Source of the DNA: Clostridiales bacterium
GTDB taxonomy: Bacteria; Bacillota; Clostridia; Oscillospirales; CAG-272
Reading direction: 5' to 3'
NCBI GenBank assembly: GCA_012800735.1
Contig: JAAZIU010000007.1
Span: forward strand, 43,175 to 107,174
Length of the DNA stretch: 64,000 nt
The notes under the pieces are model-generated. The model saw nothing but the letters and a program-made list of their open reading frames with translations. It did not search any database and was not told where the DNA came from. Both the position numbers and the translations under genes were made by a program. Within the stretch, counting starts at the first letter, position 1; each line of letters begins with the position of its first letter. Below are positions 17,165 to 26,209 of the stretch, one piece after another.

Positions 17165-19132
17165 TTGAAAATAATACATGTGCTGGATCTATATGATCAA
17201 CTTAACAACGGTGTGGCTACCGCAACCAAAAGGAATGTAAAACTTCTCCGAGATCTGGGACACGAGGTTAAGGTTCTTTCAACCGGAGAACCGGCCGCTG
17301 ACAAAATCGCCGCGGATGAATTCAGTCTGCCTTTTTTTCAATACCTGGTTGATGCGCAAGGTTTTAAATTTGCCAAACCGGACCACAGCAAATACTACGA
17401 AGCTTTTAACGGCGCGGATATTATTCACTTCCACCTCCCTACCCCTTTTTGTATCGAGGGTGAGAAGATTGCTCGTCAGATGGGTACTGCGACGGTATCC
17501 TCCTTCCATCTTCAACCGCAAAATATCACCTATTCAATCGGACTGGGCAAAAATAAAAAGATTAACGACCGGTTGTACAGTGAATTCTACAAGTGCTTTT
17601 ACAGCAAATTCAATTACATTCATGCTCCGAGCCGGATGATCGCCGACCAGCTTGTCGCCCATGGTTACAAGAATGAAATAAGAGTTTTCTCAAACGGAGT
17701 AAGCAATAATTTCAAACCTGTGCCGGTTGAACGAGATAAACAATATGAAGATAAATTTTTGATTTTATCGGTTGGGCGCTTATCCGGCGAAAAACGACAG
17801 GACCTTTTGATCGATGCCGTCAAACAAAGCAAGTATAAAGACAAAATCCAGTTGGTCTTTGCCGGACAAGGCCCCGAACAGGAAAACTTAGAAGAACGCG
17901 GCAAGGATTTGCTTAACAAACCAATCTTTGATTTTTATTCACAAAAAGATCTGGTGGCGCTTATGAATCGGGCTGATTTATACATCCACGCTTCCGATGC
18001 CGAGATTGAAGGGATTTCCTGTCTCGAAGCCATGGCTTGCGGTTTGGTACCGGTCATCTCCGACTCGGAATTATCGGCAACCAACAGTTTTTCTTTAACC
18101 GAAAACTCATTGTTTGCCGCCGGTGATGCTTCCTCTTTGGCTGAAAAAATTGAATATTGGATAGAAAATCCGGAAGAAAAAGCATCCTATTCGAAAAAAT
18201 ATGCTGAAAAAGCGGACGGAATGAGGGTGGAAAGTACAATTCAGGATTTAGTCAAACTCTACCGAGATGCGATGGAAAAACAAAAGCAAGACGGATATCC
18301 AAAAACAGATGATCCGTCTGGCCGAGATAAAACACAATCCACGAATTTTGCAGGATTTAAAAGGGAAAAGAAAAAACAAGCCGAACCGAAATTTAAGGGT
18401 AAAACCAGATGGTTTTTCACAAGGCAGATAAGAAAAATTTTAGTTGTAATTGTTTATGTACTTCTTTTTTTCCTCTACGGTGTAAAAGTTGAAGGAAGGA
18501 AAAACATTGCCTTGCTCGAGGATAAGGGCGGAATCAGCATCATGAACCATATTCACAACATGGATTCATGCATGGCGGCGGTCGCCCTTTTCCCGAAATA
18601 TGTAACTTTCGTCTCCTCTTTGGCCAATTTCCGCCTCCCGTTAATCGGAAATCTTCTTAAAATGCTGGGAGTTGTTCCGATACCTGATACTCTTTCTTCA
18701 AGCAAAAATTTTATCAAGACAATCCAAAATGATTTAAAGCAGAATAATATTATCCACTTTTTCCCCGAAGGAATTTTATTGAAAAATTTCCGAGGGCTGA
18801 GAGAATTCAAGAACGGCGCTTTTTATTTTGCCATAAAGGAGAATAAAGCAATTTTGCCGATGGCTGTAAGACTGGTAAAATCTTGTAAAAGCAAACAAAG
18901 ATGGTTGACGGGAAAACCGCGGTATTTTGTCTTTATTGGAAAACCCCTGTACCCAAATCCCGATCTGCCCAATAAATCCGCAATAGAAGATCTCAAGGAA
19001 AGGTCTTACCAAAGCGTTAAATCCTTGCTCGATGAGGAATTCAAAGTTGCTGACAGGTTTATTATTTTCGACCTGGCAAGAATTGCCGCATTCATAGTCA
19101 TAGTCGGCAAGGTTATTACTATGATCATATAG
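17165..19132 (+). CDS. Fused glycosyltransferase (GT4) and 1-acylglycerol-phosphate acyltransferase-like (PlsC) protein
   Basis: Residues about 1-385 form a GT-B glycosyltransferase of family 4: HVLDLYDQLNNGVATATKRN at the start, the SVGRLSGEKRQD hinge and the EIEGISCLEAMACGL donor site. After a charged linker (about 386-425) and a membrane segment (about 427-447), residues 450-640 form a PlsC-type acyltransferase with NHIHNMDS (the H-x4-D catalytic motif) and FFPEGILL (lipid-phosphate-binding motif). A second membrane helix ends the protein. TTG at 17165 fits an AGGTG site 8 bases upstream. AT-rich codons (AAA, AAT, TTT, TTA) contrast with all neighbours, suggesting transfer. Glycolipid synthesis is likely; the substrates are unknown. 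Confidence 0.82.
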   Translation: MKIIHVLDLYDQLNNGVATATKRNVKLLRDLGHEVKVLSTGEPAADKIAADEFSLPFFQYLVDAQGFKFAKPDHSKYYEAFNGADIIHFHLPTPFCIEGEKIARQMGTATVSSFHLQPQNITYSIGLGKNKKINDRLYSEFYKCFYSKFNYIHAPSRMIADQLVAHGYKNEIRVFSNGVSNNFKPVPVERDKQYEDKFLILSVGRLSGEKRQDLLIDAVKQSKYKDKIQLVFAGQGPEQENLEERGKDLLNKPIFDFYSQKDLVALMNRADLYIHASDAEIEGISCLEAMACGLVPVISDSELSATNSFSLTENSLFAAGDASSLAEKIEYWIENPEEKASYSKKYAEKADGMRVESTIQDLVKLYRDAMEKQKQDGYPKTDDPSGRDKTQSTNFAGFKREKKKQAEPKFKGKTRWFFTRQIRKILVVIVYVLLFFLYGVKVEGRKNIALLEDKGGISIMNHIHNMDSCMAAVALFPKYVTFVSSLANFRLPLIGNLLKMLGVVPIPDTLSSSKNFIKTIQNDLKQNNIIHFFPEGILLKNFRGLREFKNGAFYFAIKENKAILPMAVRLVKSCKSKQRWLTGKPRYFVFIGKPLYPNPDLPNKSAIEDLKERSYQSVKSLLDEEFKVADRFIIFDLARIAAFIVIVGKVITMII

Positions 19133-19166
19133 CCCCGCCGGCGGCGCCCTTGTTGCAAAAAAAGAT
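19133..19166 (+). pseudogene. Orphan 3' end of a third sortase-like-tail surface gene
   Basis: GCCCTTGTTGCAAAAAAAGATAAC (19145-19168) nearly repeats the last 25 bases of the genes ending at 15305 and 16469, but the A-run is one base shorter, so the VAKKR-stop is out of frame. Upstream of it the fusion gene's stop intervenes. Only the tail of the former gene remains. Confidence 0.65.
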
Positions 19167-19193
19167 AACAGATAATAAACAATACTTCCCACG

Positions 19194-19226
19194 AAAACCG
19201 CCCTGCAAAACGCAAGGCGGTTTTTT
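19194..19226 (+). terminator. Terminator after the fusion gene and tail remnant
   Basis: Stem AAAACCGCCCTGC / GCAAGGCGGTTTT with one mismatch and loop AAAAC, followed by T-rich sequence. Confidence 0.8.
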
Positions 19227-19272
19227 AATTTTCTGCGCGGCAGATATTTTCTCGTTATTCACAAAATGTTTA

Positions 19273-19301
19273 TTGACATTCGATAAAAACGGGTGTATAA
19301 T
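19273..19301 (+). promoter_or_regulatory. Promoter of the DUF4153/DUF4173-type membrane gene
   Basis: TTGACA (19273-19278), 17 bases, TATAAT (19296-19301): a consensus sigma-A promoter 37 bases upstream of the ATG. Confidence 0.88.
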
Positions 19302-19338
19302 ATTATCGCAAAACGATAAAAAACCCGAGGTGATATTC

Positions 19339-20904
19339 ATGAACGACACGGTTCGGATAACTTCAGACAACGCAGCTAAGACTCCCTCCGCAGTTTATGC
19401 GGAAAGCGCGGCGGTTCAGACAGATTCGCAAGCCGACAAGAAAAAATCAGGGTTCCGCGCTGGAGATACGGCGGCGGCGCTTGCCTCTCTTCTGCTCGGC
19501 TGGCTTTTCTGCCGTTCCTTTCTGTTCGGCGGCGCGGCGCTCGGCTCTGCCGTCTTTACGCTTGCGGCTTACGCGCTGGGACTTATCTGGCTGAAACGCG
19601 CCGACAGGTTTACTGCTAAAAGCGTCGTCATATCGTTGCCGCTGCCGGTATACGCGGCGGCGATGCTGACAAACGCGAACGAAACGATGAGATATTTCGC
19701 CGGATTCTGCGCGATGATATATTATGTTGTCTGGCTCGCTGCCGCCTTTTCCGCCGAAAAACACGATGATGCAGTCAAGGCAAAGACAACGCTCAAGGCG
19801 CTGTTTTTCTCGCCCTATTCAAGGTTCGGAAGGATTTTCGGCGCGATATCCGAGGCAGGACGGGGACAGCTTCGGATTGTCGGAGCCGCTGCCGCCGGGC
19901 TTTTGGCTGCGCTGATACCGCTTTACTTTGTAACAACACAGCTTATCGGCGCCGATGACAGGTTCGGCAGCCTTGTCGAAATTTTTTTTACCGGAATAAG
20001 CGAACGGGCGATAATAACGACAATATCGCTGATGTTCGGAATACCGGTTGCGATGTATATCTTCGGCCTGCTCTTTTCTACCCGCGAGGGAATTTTGGTT
20101 TCGAACAAGCCGGGAAAAACGCTGCCTGCGGTATTCGGCGTCTTCCTCTGCGCGCCGGTGTTATTGGTTTATCTGGTTTTCTTTGCAACTCAAATTCCGT
20201 ATTATCTCTCCGCATTCGGCGGACACCTGCCGGAGGGATACAGCATGTCAAGTTACGCCGTAAAAGGTTTTTTCGAGTTGACGAGAGTTTCGGCGCTGAA
20301 CGGTCTTCTCTGTCTTGTGCTTTTGAAAACCGACGCTTCGACTAAGGCTTCTGCAATAACGCGGCGGCTGCTTGTGACTTTACTCGGTGTGTCGGCGCTT
20401 TTGCTGCTTGCGACCGCCGCGTCAAAACTGTATCTTTACACAGATTCATACGGACTTACCCGCCGGCGGGTATACGCCGCATACGCGATGGTGTTTATCG
20501 CCGCGGTGTTTGTCGCTGTCCTGCTCCGGCAGTATATCAGCCGGATCGATCTCTTCTCAGCGGCTGTCGCGATTGCCGTTGTCATCAGTTTTGCCGCCGT
20601 CCTGCCCGATATCGACGGAATTATCGCAAAAAGTCAGGTTAACCGCTGCATCGAAGGCAAACAGACCGAACTTTATGAGCTTGATTCGCTTTCCGACAGC
20701 CCGAATGTCGAGCGTGAGCTTTTGCGGCTTTACTCCGCGCCGCAGATAAACGGAAGTCTTCGTGAAGATTGCCGCGGCTGCCTTGAAAGACGCTCGGAGC
20801 GCCTCGGCGATACGACGGGAGTGTCATATATATACAACTTCAACGTCTCCGAAGAAATTTCGCTTAATTTGCTCCGAGAAAACGGTTTCTGTTCGCCCTT
20901 GTAA
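19339..20904 (+). CDS. DUF4153/DUF4173-type polytopic membrane protein
   Basis: About 521 residues. A hydrophilic N-terminus (1-40) is followed by some ten to twelve membrane segments, then a soluble tail (about 430-521) predicted outside or inside the last helix. The stretch YYLSAFGGHLPEGYSMSSYA followed by FFELTRVSALN recalls the conserved core of DUF4153/DUF4173 proteins. Start chosen at 19339: GAGGTG lies 6-7 bases upstream and a strong promoter lies just before, whereas the frame continues upstream through the previous terminator. Function unknown; it is transcribed alone. Confidence 0.7.
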   Translation: MNDTVRITSDNAAKTPSAVYAESAAVQTDSQADKKKSGFRAGDTAAALASLLLGWLFCRSFLFGGAALGSAVFTLAAYALGLIWLKRADRFTAKSVVISLPLPVYAAAMLTNANETMRYFAGFCAMIYYVVWLAAAFSAEKHDDAVKAKTTLKALFFSPYSRFGRIFGAISEAGRGQLRIVGAAAAGLLAALIPLYFVTTQLIGADDRFGSLVEIFFTGISERAIITTISLMFGIPVAMYIFGLLFSTREGILVSNKPGKTLPAVFGVFLCAPVLLVYLVFFATQIPYYLSAFGGHLPEGYSMSSYAVKGFFELTRVSALNGLLCLVLLKTDASTKASAITRRLLVTLLGVSALLLLATAASKLYLYTDSYGLTRRRVYAAYAMVFIAAVFVAVLLRQYISRIDLFSAAVAIAVVISFAAVLPDIDGIIAKSQVNRCIEGKQTELYELDSLSDSPNVERELLRLYSAPQINGSLREDCRGCLERRSERLGDTTGVSYIYNFNVSEEISLNLLRENGFCSPL

Positions 20905-20942
20905 CAATTATATGAATGAGCCGGGTTTTTCCTTATTCCCGC

Positions 20943-20971
20943 TTGAAATCCGACGGAATTTGTGGTATAAT
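20943..20971 (+). promoter_or_regulatory. Promoter of rpsB-tsf
   Basis: TTGAAA (20943-20948), 17 bases, TATAAT (20966-20971), extended by TGTGG. The leader to rpsB is about 98 bases; I see no known ribosomal-protein operator in it. Confidence 0.82.
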
Positions 20972-21075
20972 ATAGTGTAATTTCACACACGGCAATTTTT
21001 CGGTCCGGCGCGTAATACAGTACCAGCGCACCGGCTTCGCCCGTGGTGGACATAACCGAAGGAGGACATAAATTA

Positions 21076-21840
21076 ATGTCTATTGTTACTATCAAACAAC
21101 TGCTCGAGGCAGGCGTCCATTTCGGACACCATACCCGGAGATGGAACCCGAAGATGGCGGAATACATCTTCACCGAGCGCAATGGTATCTACATCATCGA
21201 CCTGCAGAAGACCGTCCGCAAGTTCAACGAGGCGTATATGTTCGTCCGTGATCTTTCGGCCGCAAACGGCACCATCCTGTTCGTCGGCACGAAAAAACAG
21301 GCGGCCGACGCCATCAAGGAAGAAGCCCAGAGATGCAACCAGTATTACGTTAACGAACGCTGGCCGGGCGGAATGCTTACAAACTACAATACTATCCGCA
21401 AGAGCATTTCCCGTTTCAACAGCCTTATCAGAATGCAGGAAGACGGCACTTTTGATCTGCTTCCGAAGAAAGAAGTCGCCGCTCTCGTTAAAGAGATGGG
21501 CGACCTTGAGCGCGACTACGGCGGAATCAAAGATATGCCGGGACTCCCGTCCGCGGTATTCGTAGTAGACCCGCATAAAGAACGCAACGCAGTTCTCGAA
21601 GCCCGCAAACTCGGCATTCCGGTAATCGCTATCGTCGACACAAACTGCGATCCGGACGAGATCGACTTTGTCATCCCCGGCAACGACGACGCAATCCGCG
21701 CGATCCGCCTTATCAGCTCGGTTATCGCCGACGCCGTTCTTGAAGGCCGTCAGGGCGAGCAGCTTGAAGCCGCCGAGGCTGAGATAACCGCCGCCGAGGA
21801 AGAACAGGACGCAGAAGCCGCCGCAAAGGCAAGAAGATAA
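21076..21840 (+). CDS. rpsB: 30S ribosomal protein S2
   Basis: Ribosomal small-subunit protein. [20 protein letters not shown] and RRWNPKM are the universal S2 N-terminus; [17 protein letters not shown] and the VVDPHKE / VDTNCDP segments follow. The ATG at 21076 has GGAGGA 9 bases upstream. The C-terminus is extended by an acidic Ala/Glu tail (about residues 232-254). With 254 residues it is normal length. tsf follows 38 bases later, the usual pairing. Confidence 0.97.
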   Translation: MSIVTIKQLLEAGVHFGHHTRRWNPKMAEYIFTERNGIYIIDLQKTVRKFNEAYMFVRDLSAANGTILFVGTKKQAADAIKEEAQRCNQYYVNERWPGGMLTNYNTIRKSISRFNSLIRMQEDGTFDLLPKKEVAALVKEMGDLERDYGGIKDMPGLPSAVFVVDPHKERNAVLEARKLGIPVIAIVDTNCDPDEIDFVIPGNDDAIRAIRLISSVIADAVLEGRQGEQLEAAEAEITAAEEEQDAEAAAKARR

Positions 21841-21878
21841 GCTCCGCCACACAAAACTGTTGAAAGGATATATATAAA

Positions 21879-22802
21879 ATGGCAATTTCCGCAAAAGATG
21901 TAGCCGAGCTGCGCAGAAAAACCGGCGCAGGCATGATGGAGTGCAAAAAGGCGCTCACCGAAACAAACGGCGATTTTGACGAAGCCGTCAAGTATCTCCG
22001 CGAGAGCGGCGTAGCCGTTGCCGCAAAGAAAGCCGACCGCATCGCCGCCGAAGGCAGAGTCGACATTCTTACCGAAGGCGATGTCACCGCGATGGTCGAA
22101 ATCAACACCGAGACCGACTTTGTCGCCAACACCGACACCTTCAAGGCTTTCGTAAAAGATGTGCTCGCCGCAGCCATCAAGAATCGTCCCGCCGATCTCG
22201 ACGCTCTGCTCGCAGGCAAAATGAGCGACACCCAGACCGTCGGAGAAGCTCTTACCGAACAGATCGCCAACACCAAGGAAAATATTAAGATCCGCCGCTT
22301 CGTTATTGTCGACGGTCTCGTTTCCACTTATATCCACGGAAACGGCGTAACCGGCGTTATAGTCAGCTTCTCGGGCGACGACGCCGCTCTCAAGTCGGAA
22401 GGATTCGACGAGTATTCCAAGAACGTAGCGCTTCAGGTCGCCGCAATGAACTGCCTCTACCTCGACCGCGATCATGTTCCGCAGACAGCCATTGACGACG
22501 AAAAAGAAGTTATCATGAGAACCATTAAGAACGACCCGGCAAACGAGAAAAAACCGGCTAATATCATCGAAAAGATGGCAACCGGCCGCCTCGGCAAGTT
22601 CTTTGAGACTTACTGCCTCGTCGACCAGGTCTATATCAAAGACGATTCGCTCACCATCGCGAAGTATACCGACGCCACCGCGAAGGCTCTGGGCGGCGCT
22701 TTGAAGATAGAAGGCTTTGTCCGTTTCGATAAGGGCGAAGGGCTTGAAAAGCGCAGCGATGACCTCGCCGCCGAGATAGAAAAGCTCGTAGGTAAAAATT
22801 AA
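21879..22802 (+). CDS. tsf: Elongation factor Ts
   Basis: Guanine-nucleotide exchange factor for EF-Tu. It begins with the UBA-like domain AKDVAELRRKTGAGMMECKK, the family's first signature, followed by EALTETNGDFDEAVKYL; the second signature region is seen as VEINTETDFVANTDTF. At 307 residues it is typical. Operon partner of rpsB, closed by a hairpin terminator downstream. Confidence 0.97.
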   Translation: MAISAKDVAELRRKTGAGMMECKKALTETNGDFDEAVKYLRESGVAVAAKKADRIAAEGRVDILTEGDVTAMVEINTETDFVANTDTFKAFVKDVLAAAIKNRPADLDALLAGKMSDTQTVGEALTEQIANTKENIKIRRFVIVDGLVSTYIHGNGVTGVIVSFSGDDAALKSEGFDEYSKNVALQVAAMNCLYLDRDHVPQTAIDDEKEVIMRTIKNDPANEKKPANIIEKMATGRLGKFFETYCLVDQVYIKDDSLTIAKYTDATAKALGGALKIEGFVRFDKGEGLEKRSDDLAAEIEKLVGKN

Positions 22803-22867
22803 TTCATGAAAATCTCTCCCGCCATTGTACTGTCTCAATCAGCGCGCACGCGCGATTGTCCGGCAGA

Positions 22868-22890
22868 ACACCTCCGCGGGGGAGGTTTTT
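22868..22890 (+). terminator. Terminator after tsf
   Basis: Stem ACCTCC / GGAGGT with loop GCGGG, followed by TTTT. Short but placed directly before the pyrH promoter region. Confidence 0.7.
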
Positions 22891-22986
22891 AATTGCCATT
22901 TTTTATAAAATACGCCCGTTGAATTTCAATATTATTCATAAAATACGGCGTTATTAAAAATAACTGTAAAATTTGCGGTTTCCGAC

Positions 22987-23015
22987 TTTACAAAACATCT
23001 TTTTTGTTGTATAAT
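22987..23015 (+). promoter_or_regulatory. Promoter of the pyrH operon
   Basis: TTTACA (22987-22992), 17 bases, TATAAT (23010-23015), preceded by TTG. The pyrH ATG lies 40 bases downstream. Confidence 0.8.
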
Positions 23016-23054
23016 TCATTTAAACAATCTGTCCGGAAAGGTACGGTACTCTTT

Positions 23055-23795
23055 ATGGCTTCTATTGACAACTGCAGCTCAAAGGCGAGGTATCGCCGTA
23101 TCCTTGTAAAACTTTCGGGAGAGGCGCTTTCGTCCGGCGGGAGAGACGTGCTGAATCACGACATCGTCTTTCAGATATGCCGCGAGATCAAAAATGTCGC
23201 CGACATGGGCGTTCAGGTCGGTATTGTGGTCGGCGGAGGCAACATCTGGCGGGGACGTCAGGGCGTAAAAATGGATCGAACCCGCGCCGATCATATGGGG
23301 ATGCTCGCGACCACGATAAACGCGCTGGCGCTCGCAGACAGCTTTGATCAGCTCGGGGTTGAAAGCCGCGTCATGACCGCCATCGAGATGAAGCAGTTCG
23401 CCGAACCGTATATCCGCAACAAAGCGGTGCATCACCTTAACAACGGGCGGTTGGTTATCTTCGGATGCGGCATCGGCAACCCGTTTTTCTCGACCGATAC
23501 CGCCGCTGTCATGCGCGCCGCCGAGATAGGAGCCGATATTGTCATGCTCGCAAAGAATGTCGACGGCGTCTATACCGCCGATCCGCGCAAAGACCCCGCC
23601 GCCGTTAAGCTTGATACCGTTGACTACAGGTATATTATCCAGCACGAGCTCAGGGTTATCGATACAACCGCCGCAAGCTTTTCGATGGAAAACAACATAC
23701 CGCTTTTGATTTTCGGACTCGATAATCCCAAGAACATAACGCGCGCGGTTATCGGTGAAAAGATCGGGACAATGGTCATCGCTTCGCAAAGCTGA
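23055..23795 (+). CDS. pyrH: UMP kinase
   Basis: Phosphorylates UMP to UDP in the cytoplasm. The amino-acid-kinase fold shows ILVKLSGEAL, GIVVGGGNIWRG (phosphate-binding glycines), TRADHMGMLATTINALAL and the nucleotide-site region KNVDGVYTADPRKDP. The ATG at 23055 gives 246 residues, the usual size; the longer frame begins in the promoter. First gene of the conserved run to polC. Confidence 0.96.
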   Translation: MASIDNCSSKARYRRILVKLSGEALSSGGRDVLNHDIVFQICREIKNVADMGVQVGIVVGGGNIWRGRQGVKMDRTRADHMGMLATTINALALADSFDQLGVESRVMTAIEMKQFAEPYIRNKAVHHLNNGRLVIFGCGIGNPFFSTDTAAVMRAAEIGADIVMLAKNVDGVYTADPRKDPAAVKLDTVDYRYIIQHELRVIDTTAASFSMENNIPLLIFGLDNPKNITRAVIGEKIGTMVIASQS

Positions 23796-23883
23796 ACCGC
23801 AAAAAACAACAAACCGCCGCCGGACGGGGATTTTCCGGCGGAAAACATCAATTTAAGAAAAACAAGAAAAAGAGGTAAGGAAC

Positions 23884-24438
23884 ATGAAGCTTGATATTAA
23901 GGAATTTGAAGAGAAGATGGAAAAATCGGTCGCCGCTTATGACCGTGATCTCCAGACAATCCGCGCCGGACGCGCCAATCCTGCCGTTCTTGACGACATA
24001 AGGGTCGATTACTACGGTACCCCCTCTCCTATCCAGAATACCGCCAACGTCGTTGTGACAGACGCCCGCACGATAACGATAACTCCCTGGGAAACAAATA
24101 TGCTCCGGGAGATAACGAAGGCTATTCAAGCGTCCGATCTCGGCATAAACCCGACAAACGACGGTAAAAACATCCGGCTCTCCTTCCCTCAGCCCACCGA
24201 GGAGCGCCGCCGCGATCTTACAAAGCAGGTAAACAAGCGCGGTGAGGACGCAAAAGTCAATATCCGCAACATCCGCCGCGAGGCAAACGACAAGATCAAG
24301 GAAATGAAGAAAAATTCCGAGATGAGCGAAGATGAACAGAAGGTCTCCGAAAAAGAAGTTCAGGAGCTGACCGATAAGTTTATCAAGCAGATCGACGAAG
24401 TCACCGCGGCTAAAAACGAGGAGATCATGGAGATCTGA
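23884..24438 (+). CDS. frr: Ribosome recycling factor
   Basis: Splits post-termination ribosomes with EF-G. The 184-residue two-domain protein has the classic RAGRANPAVLDDI near residue 27, YYGTPSPIQ, and the C-terminal coiled arm with VNIRNIRREAND. It starts at the ATG preceded by AGAGGTAAGGA. The pyrH-frr-uppS-cdsA order is standard for bacteria. Confidence 0.97.
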   Translation: MKLDIKEFEEKMEKSVAAYDRDLQTIRAGRANPAVLDDIRVDYYGTPSPIQNTANVVVTDARTITITPWETNMLREITKAIQASDLGINPTNDGKNIRLSFPQPTEERRRDLTKQVNKRGEDAKVNIRNIRREANDKIKEMKKNSEMSEDEQKVSEKEVQELTDKFIKQIDEVTAAKNEEIMEI

Positions 24439-24487
24439 GCTCGATATCAGTCTTTAACCGGAATTTTTCCATATCTGAATTTTTTTC

Positions 24488-25183
24488 ATGTCTGAAAATG
24501 AGATAAAAATCCCCCGGCACCTGGCTTTTATTATGGACGGAAACGGCCGATGGGCTCAGAAGCGCGGCATGCCGCGCGAATACGGCCACAGCGTCGGAGC
24601 AAAGGTTTTCAAGACCGTTTCCACCTACTGCCAGGACCGGGGCGTTGAATATGTTACGACATACGCCCTTTCCACCGAAAATCTGAAAAACCGAAGCCGT
24701 CACGAGCTGAACGCGATTTTTCTGCTTTTAAGGGAATATATCAAAGACGCGCTTGTAACGGCGCCGAAGCGAAACACCCGGGTAAAATTCCCGGGCGACC
24801 GTTCCGTCTTTTCGCCGGAGCTTATTCAAATGATGGATGAGGTTGAAGAAAAAACCTCAGGCTACAAATATCTTCTGAACATCGCCGTAAATTACGGCGG
24901 TCGGGATGAAATTGTCCGGGCTGTCAACCGGCTAATCGCGGACGGATATAAATCCGTCACCGAGGAAGATATCACCTCCGCCCTCGACACCGGTAACTGC
25001 CCGCCGCCGGATATGATAATAAGGACAGGCTGCGAGCTGCGGCTTTCAAACTTCATGCTTTGGCAGGCAGCCTATTCGGAATTTTACTTCACAGACATCC
25101 TTTGGCCTGATTTCGGAGAAAAGGATGTCGACGCCGCAATTAAGGAATACTCAAGAAGACAACGCCGCTTCGGCTCTGCATAA
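24488..25183 (+). CDS. uppS: Isoprenyl (undecaprenyl) diphosphate synthase
   Basis: Makes undecaprenyl diphosphate, the lipid carrier for peptidoglycan and surface polymers. HLAFIMDGNGRWAQKRGM carries the catalytic Asp of cis-prenyltransferases, TYALSTEN follows, and RTGCELRLSNFMLWQAAYSE with EFYF is the IPP-site signature (family: R-x-S-G-E-x-R-x-S; here glycine-cysteine replaces the usual residues between). 231 residues, full length. Confidence 0.95.
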   Translation: MSENEIKIPRHLAFIMDGNGRWAQKRGMPREYGHSVGAKVFKTVSTYCQDRGVEYVTTYALSTENLKNRSRHELNAIFLLLREYIKDALVTAPKRNTRVKFPGDRSVFSPELIQMMDEVEEKTSGYKYLLNIAVNYGGRDEIVRAVNRLIADGYKSVTEEDITSALDTGNCPPPDMIIRTGCELRLSNFMLWQAAYSEFYFTDILWPDFGEKDVDAAIKEYSRRQRRFGSA

Positions 25184-25226
25184 CTGACTTTCGCTCCGCG
25201 ACAGTATTAAAATAAGGACAAACGAG

Positions 25227-26189
25227 ATGAACGATACGCCAGCAAAAACCGCCGTTGAAAGCGGTAAAACTCCGACGCCGGACACCGCCGGTCAGTCGAA
25301 AGAAAAAAAGCCCGGTTCAACCAGAACGCGGGTTATAACGGCTATTGTCGCTATCTCTCTGTTAGCGCCTTGTTTTTATTTTTTTTCTGACACGGTGTTC
25401 CTCCCCATATTCTCTGCGGCATGCTCGGTCGCGGCTTCCTTTGAGCTTATGCGATGCATCGGAATCCATAAGAACCTTGCCGTCGCCATCCCGACTTATC
25501 TTTTGGCAGTCGCCATGCCGATATGTACCCGCATATCCAAAATACAGCCGACATATCTCGGATTTTCTTTTACCGTCGGGTTTATCTATCTGTTTTATCT
25601 TTTTGCCTGCGCCGTATTTTCGCCGACAAAACTTAAGATAAATGATCTCGCCATACTTTTTGTTATGGAAATATATATAATCTTCGGAATGTCTACCGTG
25701 GTATTGGTACGCGACATTAATTACGGGGAGTATCTGTTCTGGCTTATCTTTTTGTCGGCATGGATGACTGACGCGGGAGGATATTTTATCGGCCGTCTAT
25801 TCGGTCGCCATAAACTCTGCGAGCATATCAGTCCCAAAAAGACGGTTGAAGGGGCTTTGGGCGGAGTTCTGTTTTCCGCTATAACATTTGTCGTTTACGG
25901 TTTTTTTGCCGGTTTGATATTTAATCTCAAACCGAACTACCCGTTTATTATCCTGCTTTCCGTCGCTATCGCCGTCGTATCTGAGTTAGGCGACCTTATA
26001 GCCTCGCTTATTAAGCGTCATTACGGCGCCAAGGATTTCGGGAAACTCCTCCCCGGACACGGCGGGATAATGGATCGCTTCGACTCGATATTTGCCGTAG
26101 CTCCTTTTATTTTTCTCATCTCCTCCAACATAGGCACCATATATGCGTTTTTCTCCGCTTCGACCGTTTCTTTTGACTTTTTCAAATAA
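25227..26189 (+). CDS. cdsA: Phosphatidate cytidylyltransferase
   Basis: Makes CDP-diacylglycerol from phosphatidate and CTP in the membrane. About eight membrane segments; the C-terminal signature is S-x-x-KR with KDFGKLLPGHGGIMDRFDS. A hydrophilic N-terminal extension of about 40 residues (Lys/Thr/Ser rich) precedes the first helix. 320 residues, slightly long for the family because of that extension. Located between uppS and dxr as usual. Confidence 0.94.
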   Translation: MNDTPAKTAVESGKTPTPDTAGQSKEKKPGSTRTRVITAIVAISLLAPCFYFFSDTVFLPIFSAACSVAASFELMRCIGIHKNLAVAIPTYLLAVAMPICTRISKIQPTYLGFSFTVGFIYLFYLFACAVFSPTKLKINDLAILFVMEIYIIFGMSTVVLVRDINYGEYLFWLIFLSAWMTDAGGYFIGRLFGRHKLCEHISPKKTVEGALGGVLFSAITFVVYGFFAGLIFNLKPNYPFIILLSVAIAVVSELGDLIASLIKRHYGAKDFGKLLPGHGGIMDRFDSIFAVAPFIFLISSNIGTIYAFFSASTVSFDFFK

Positions 26190-26209
26190 ATTTGACGAAA
26201 CCATTATCA

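Noticed and set aside
21750..22838. 362-codon open frame on the minus strand
   Set aside because: Antisense to rpsB/tsf, both unambiguous; an effect of GC-rich third positions.
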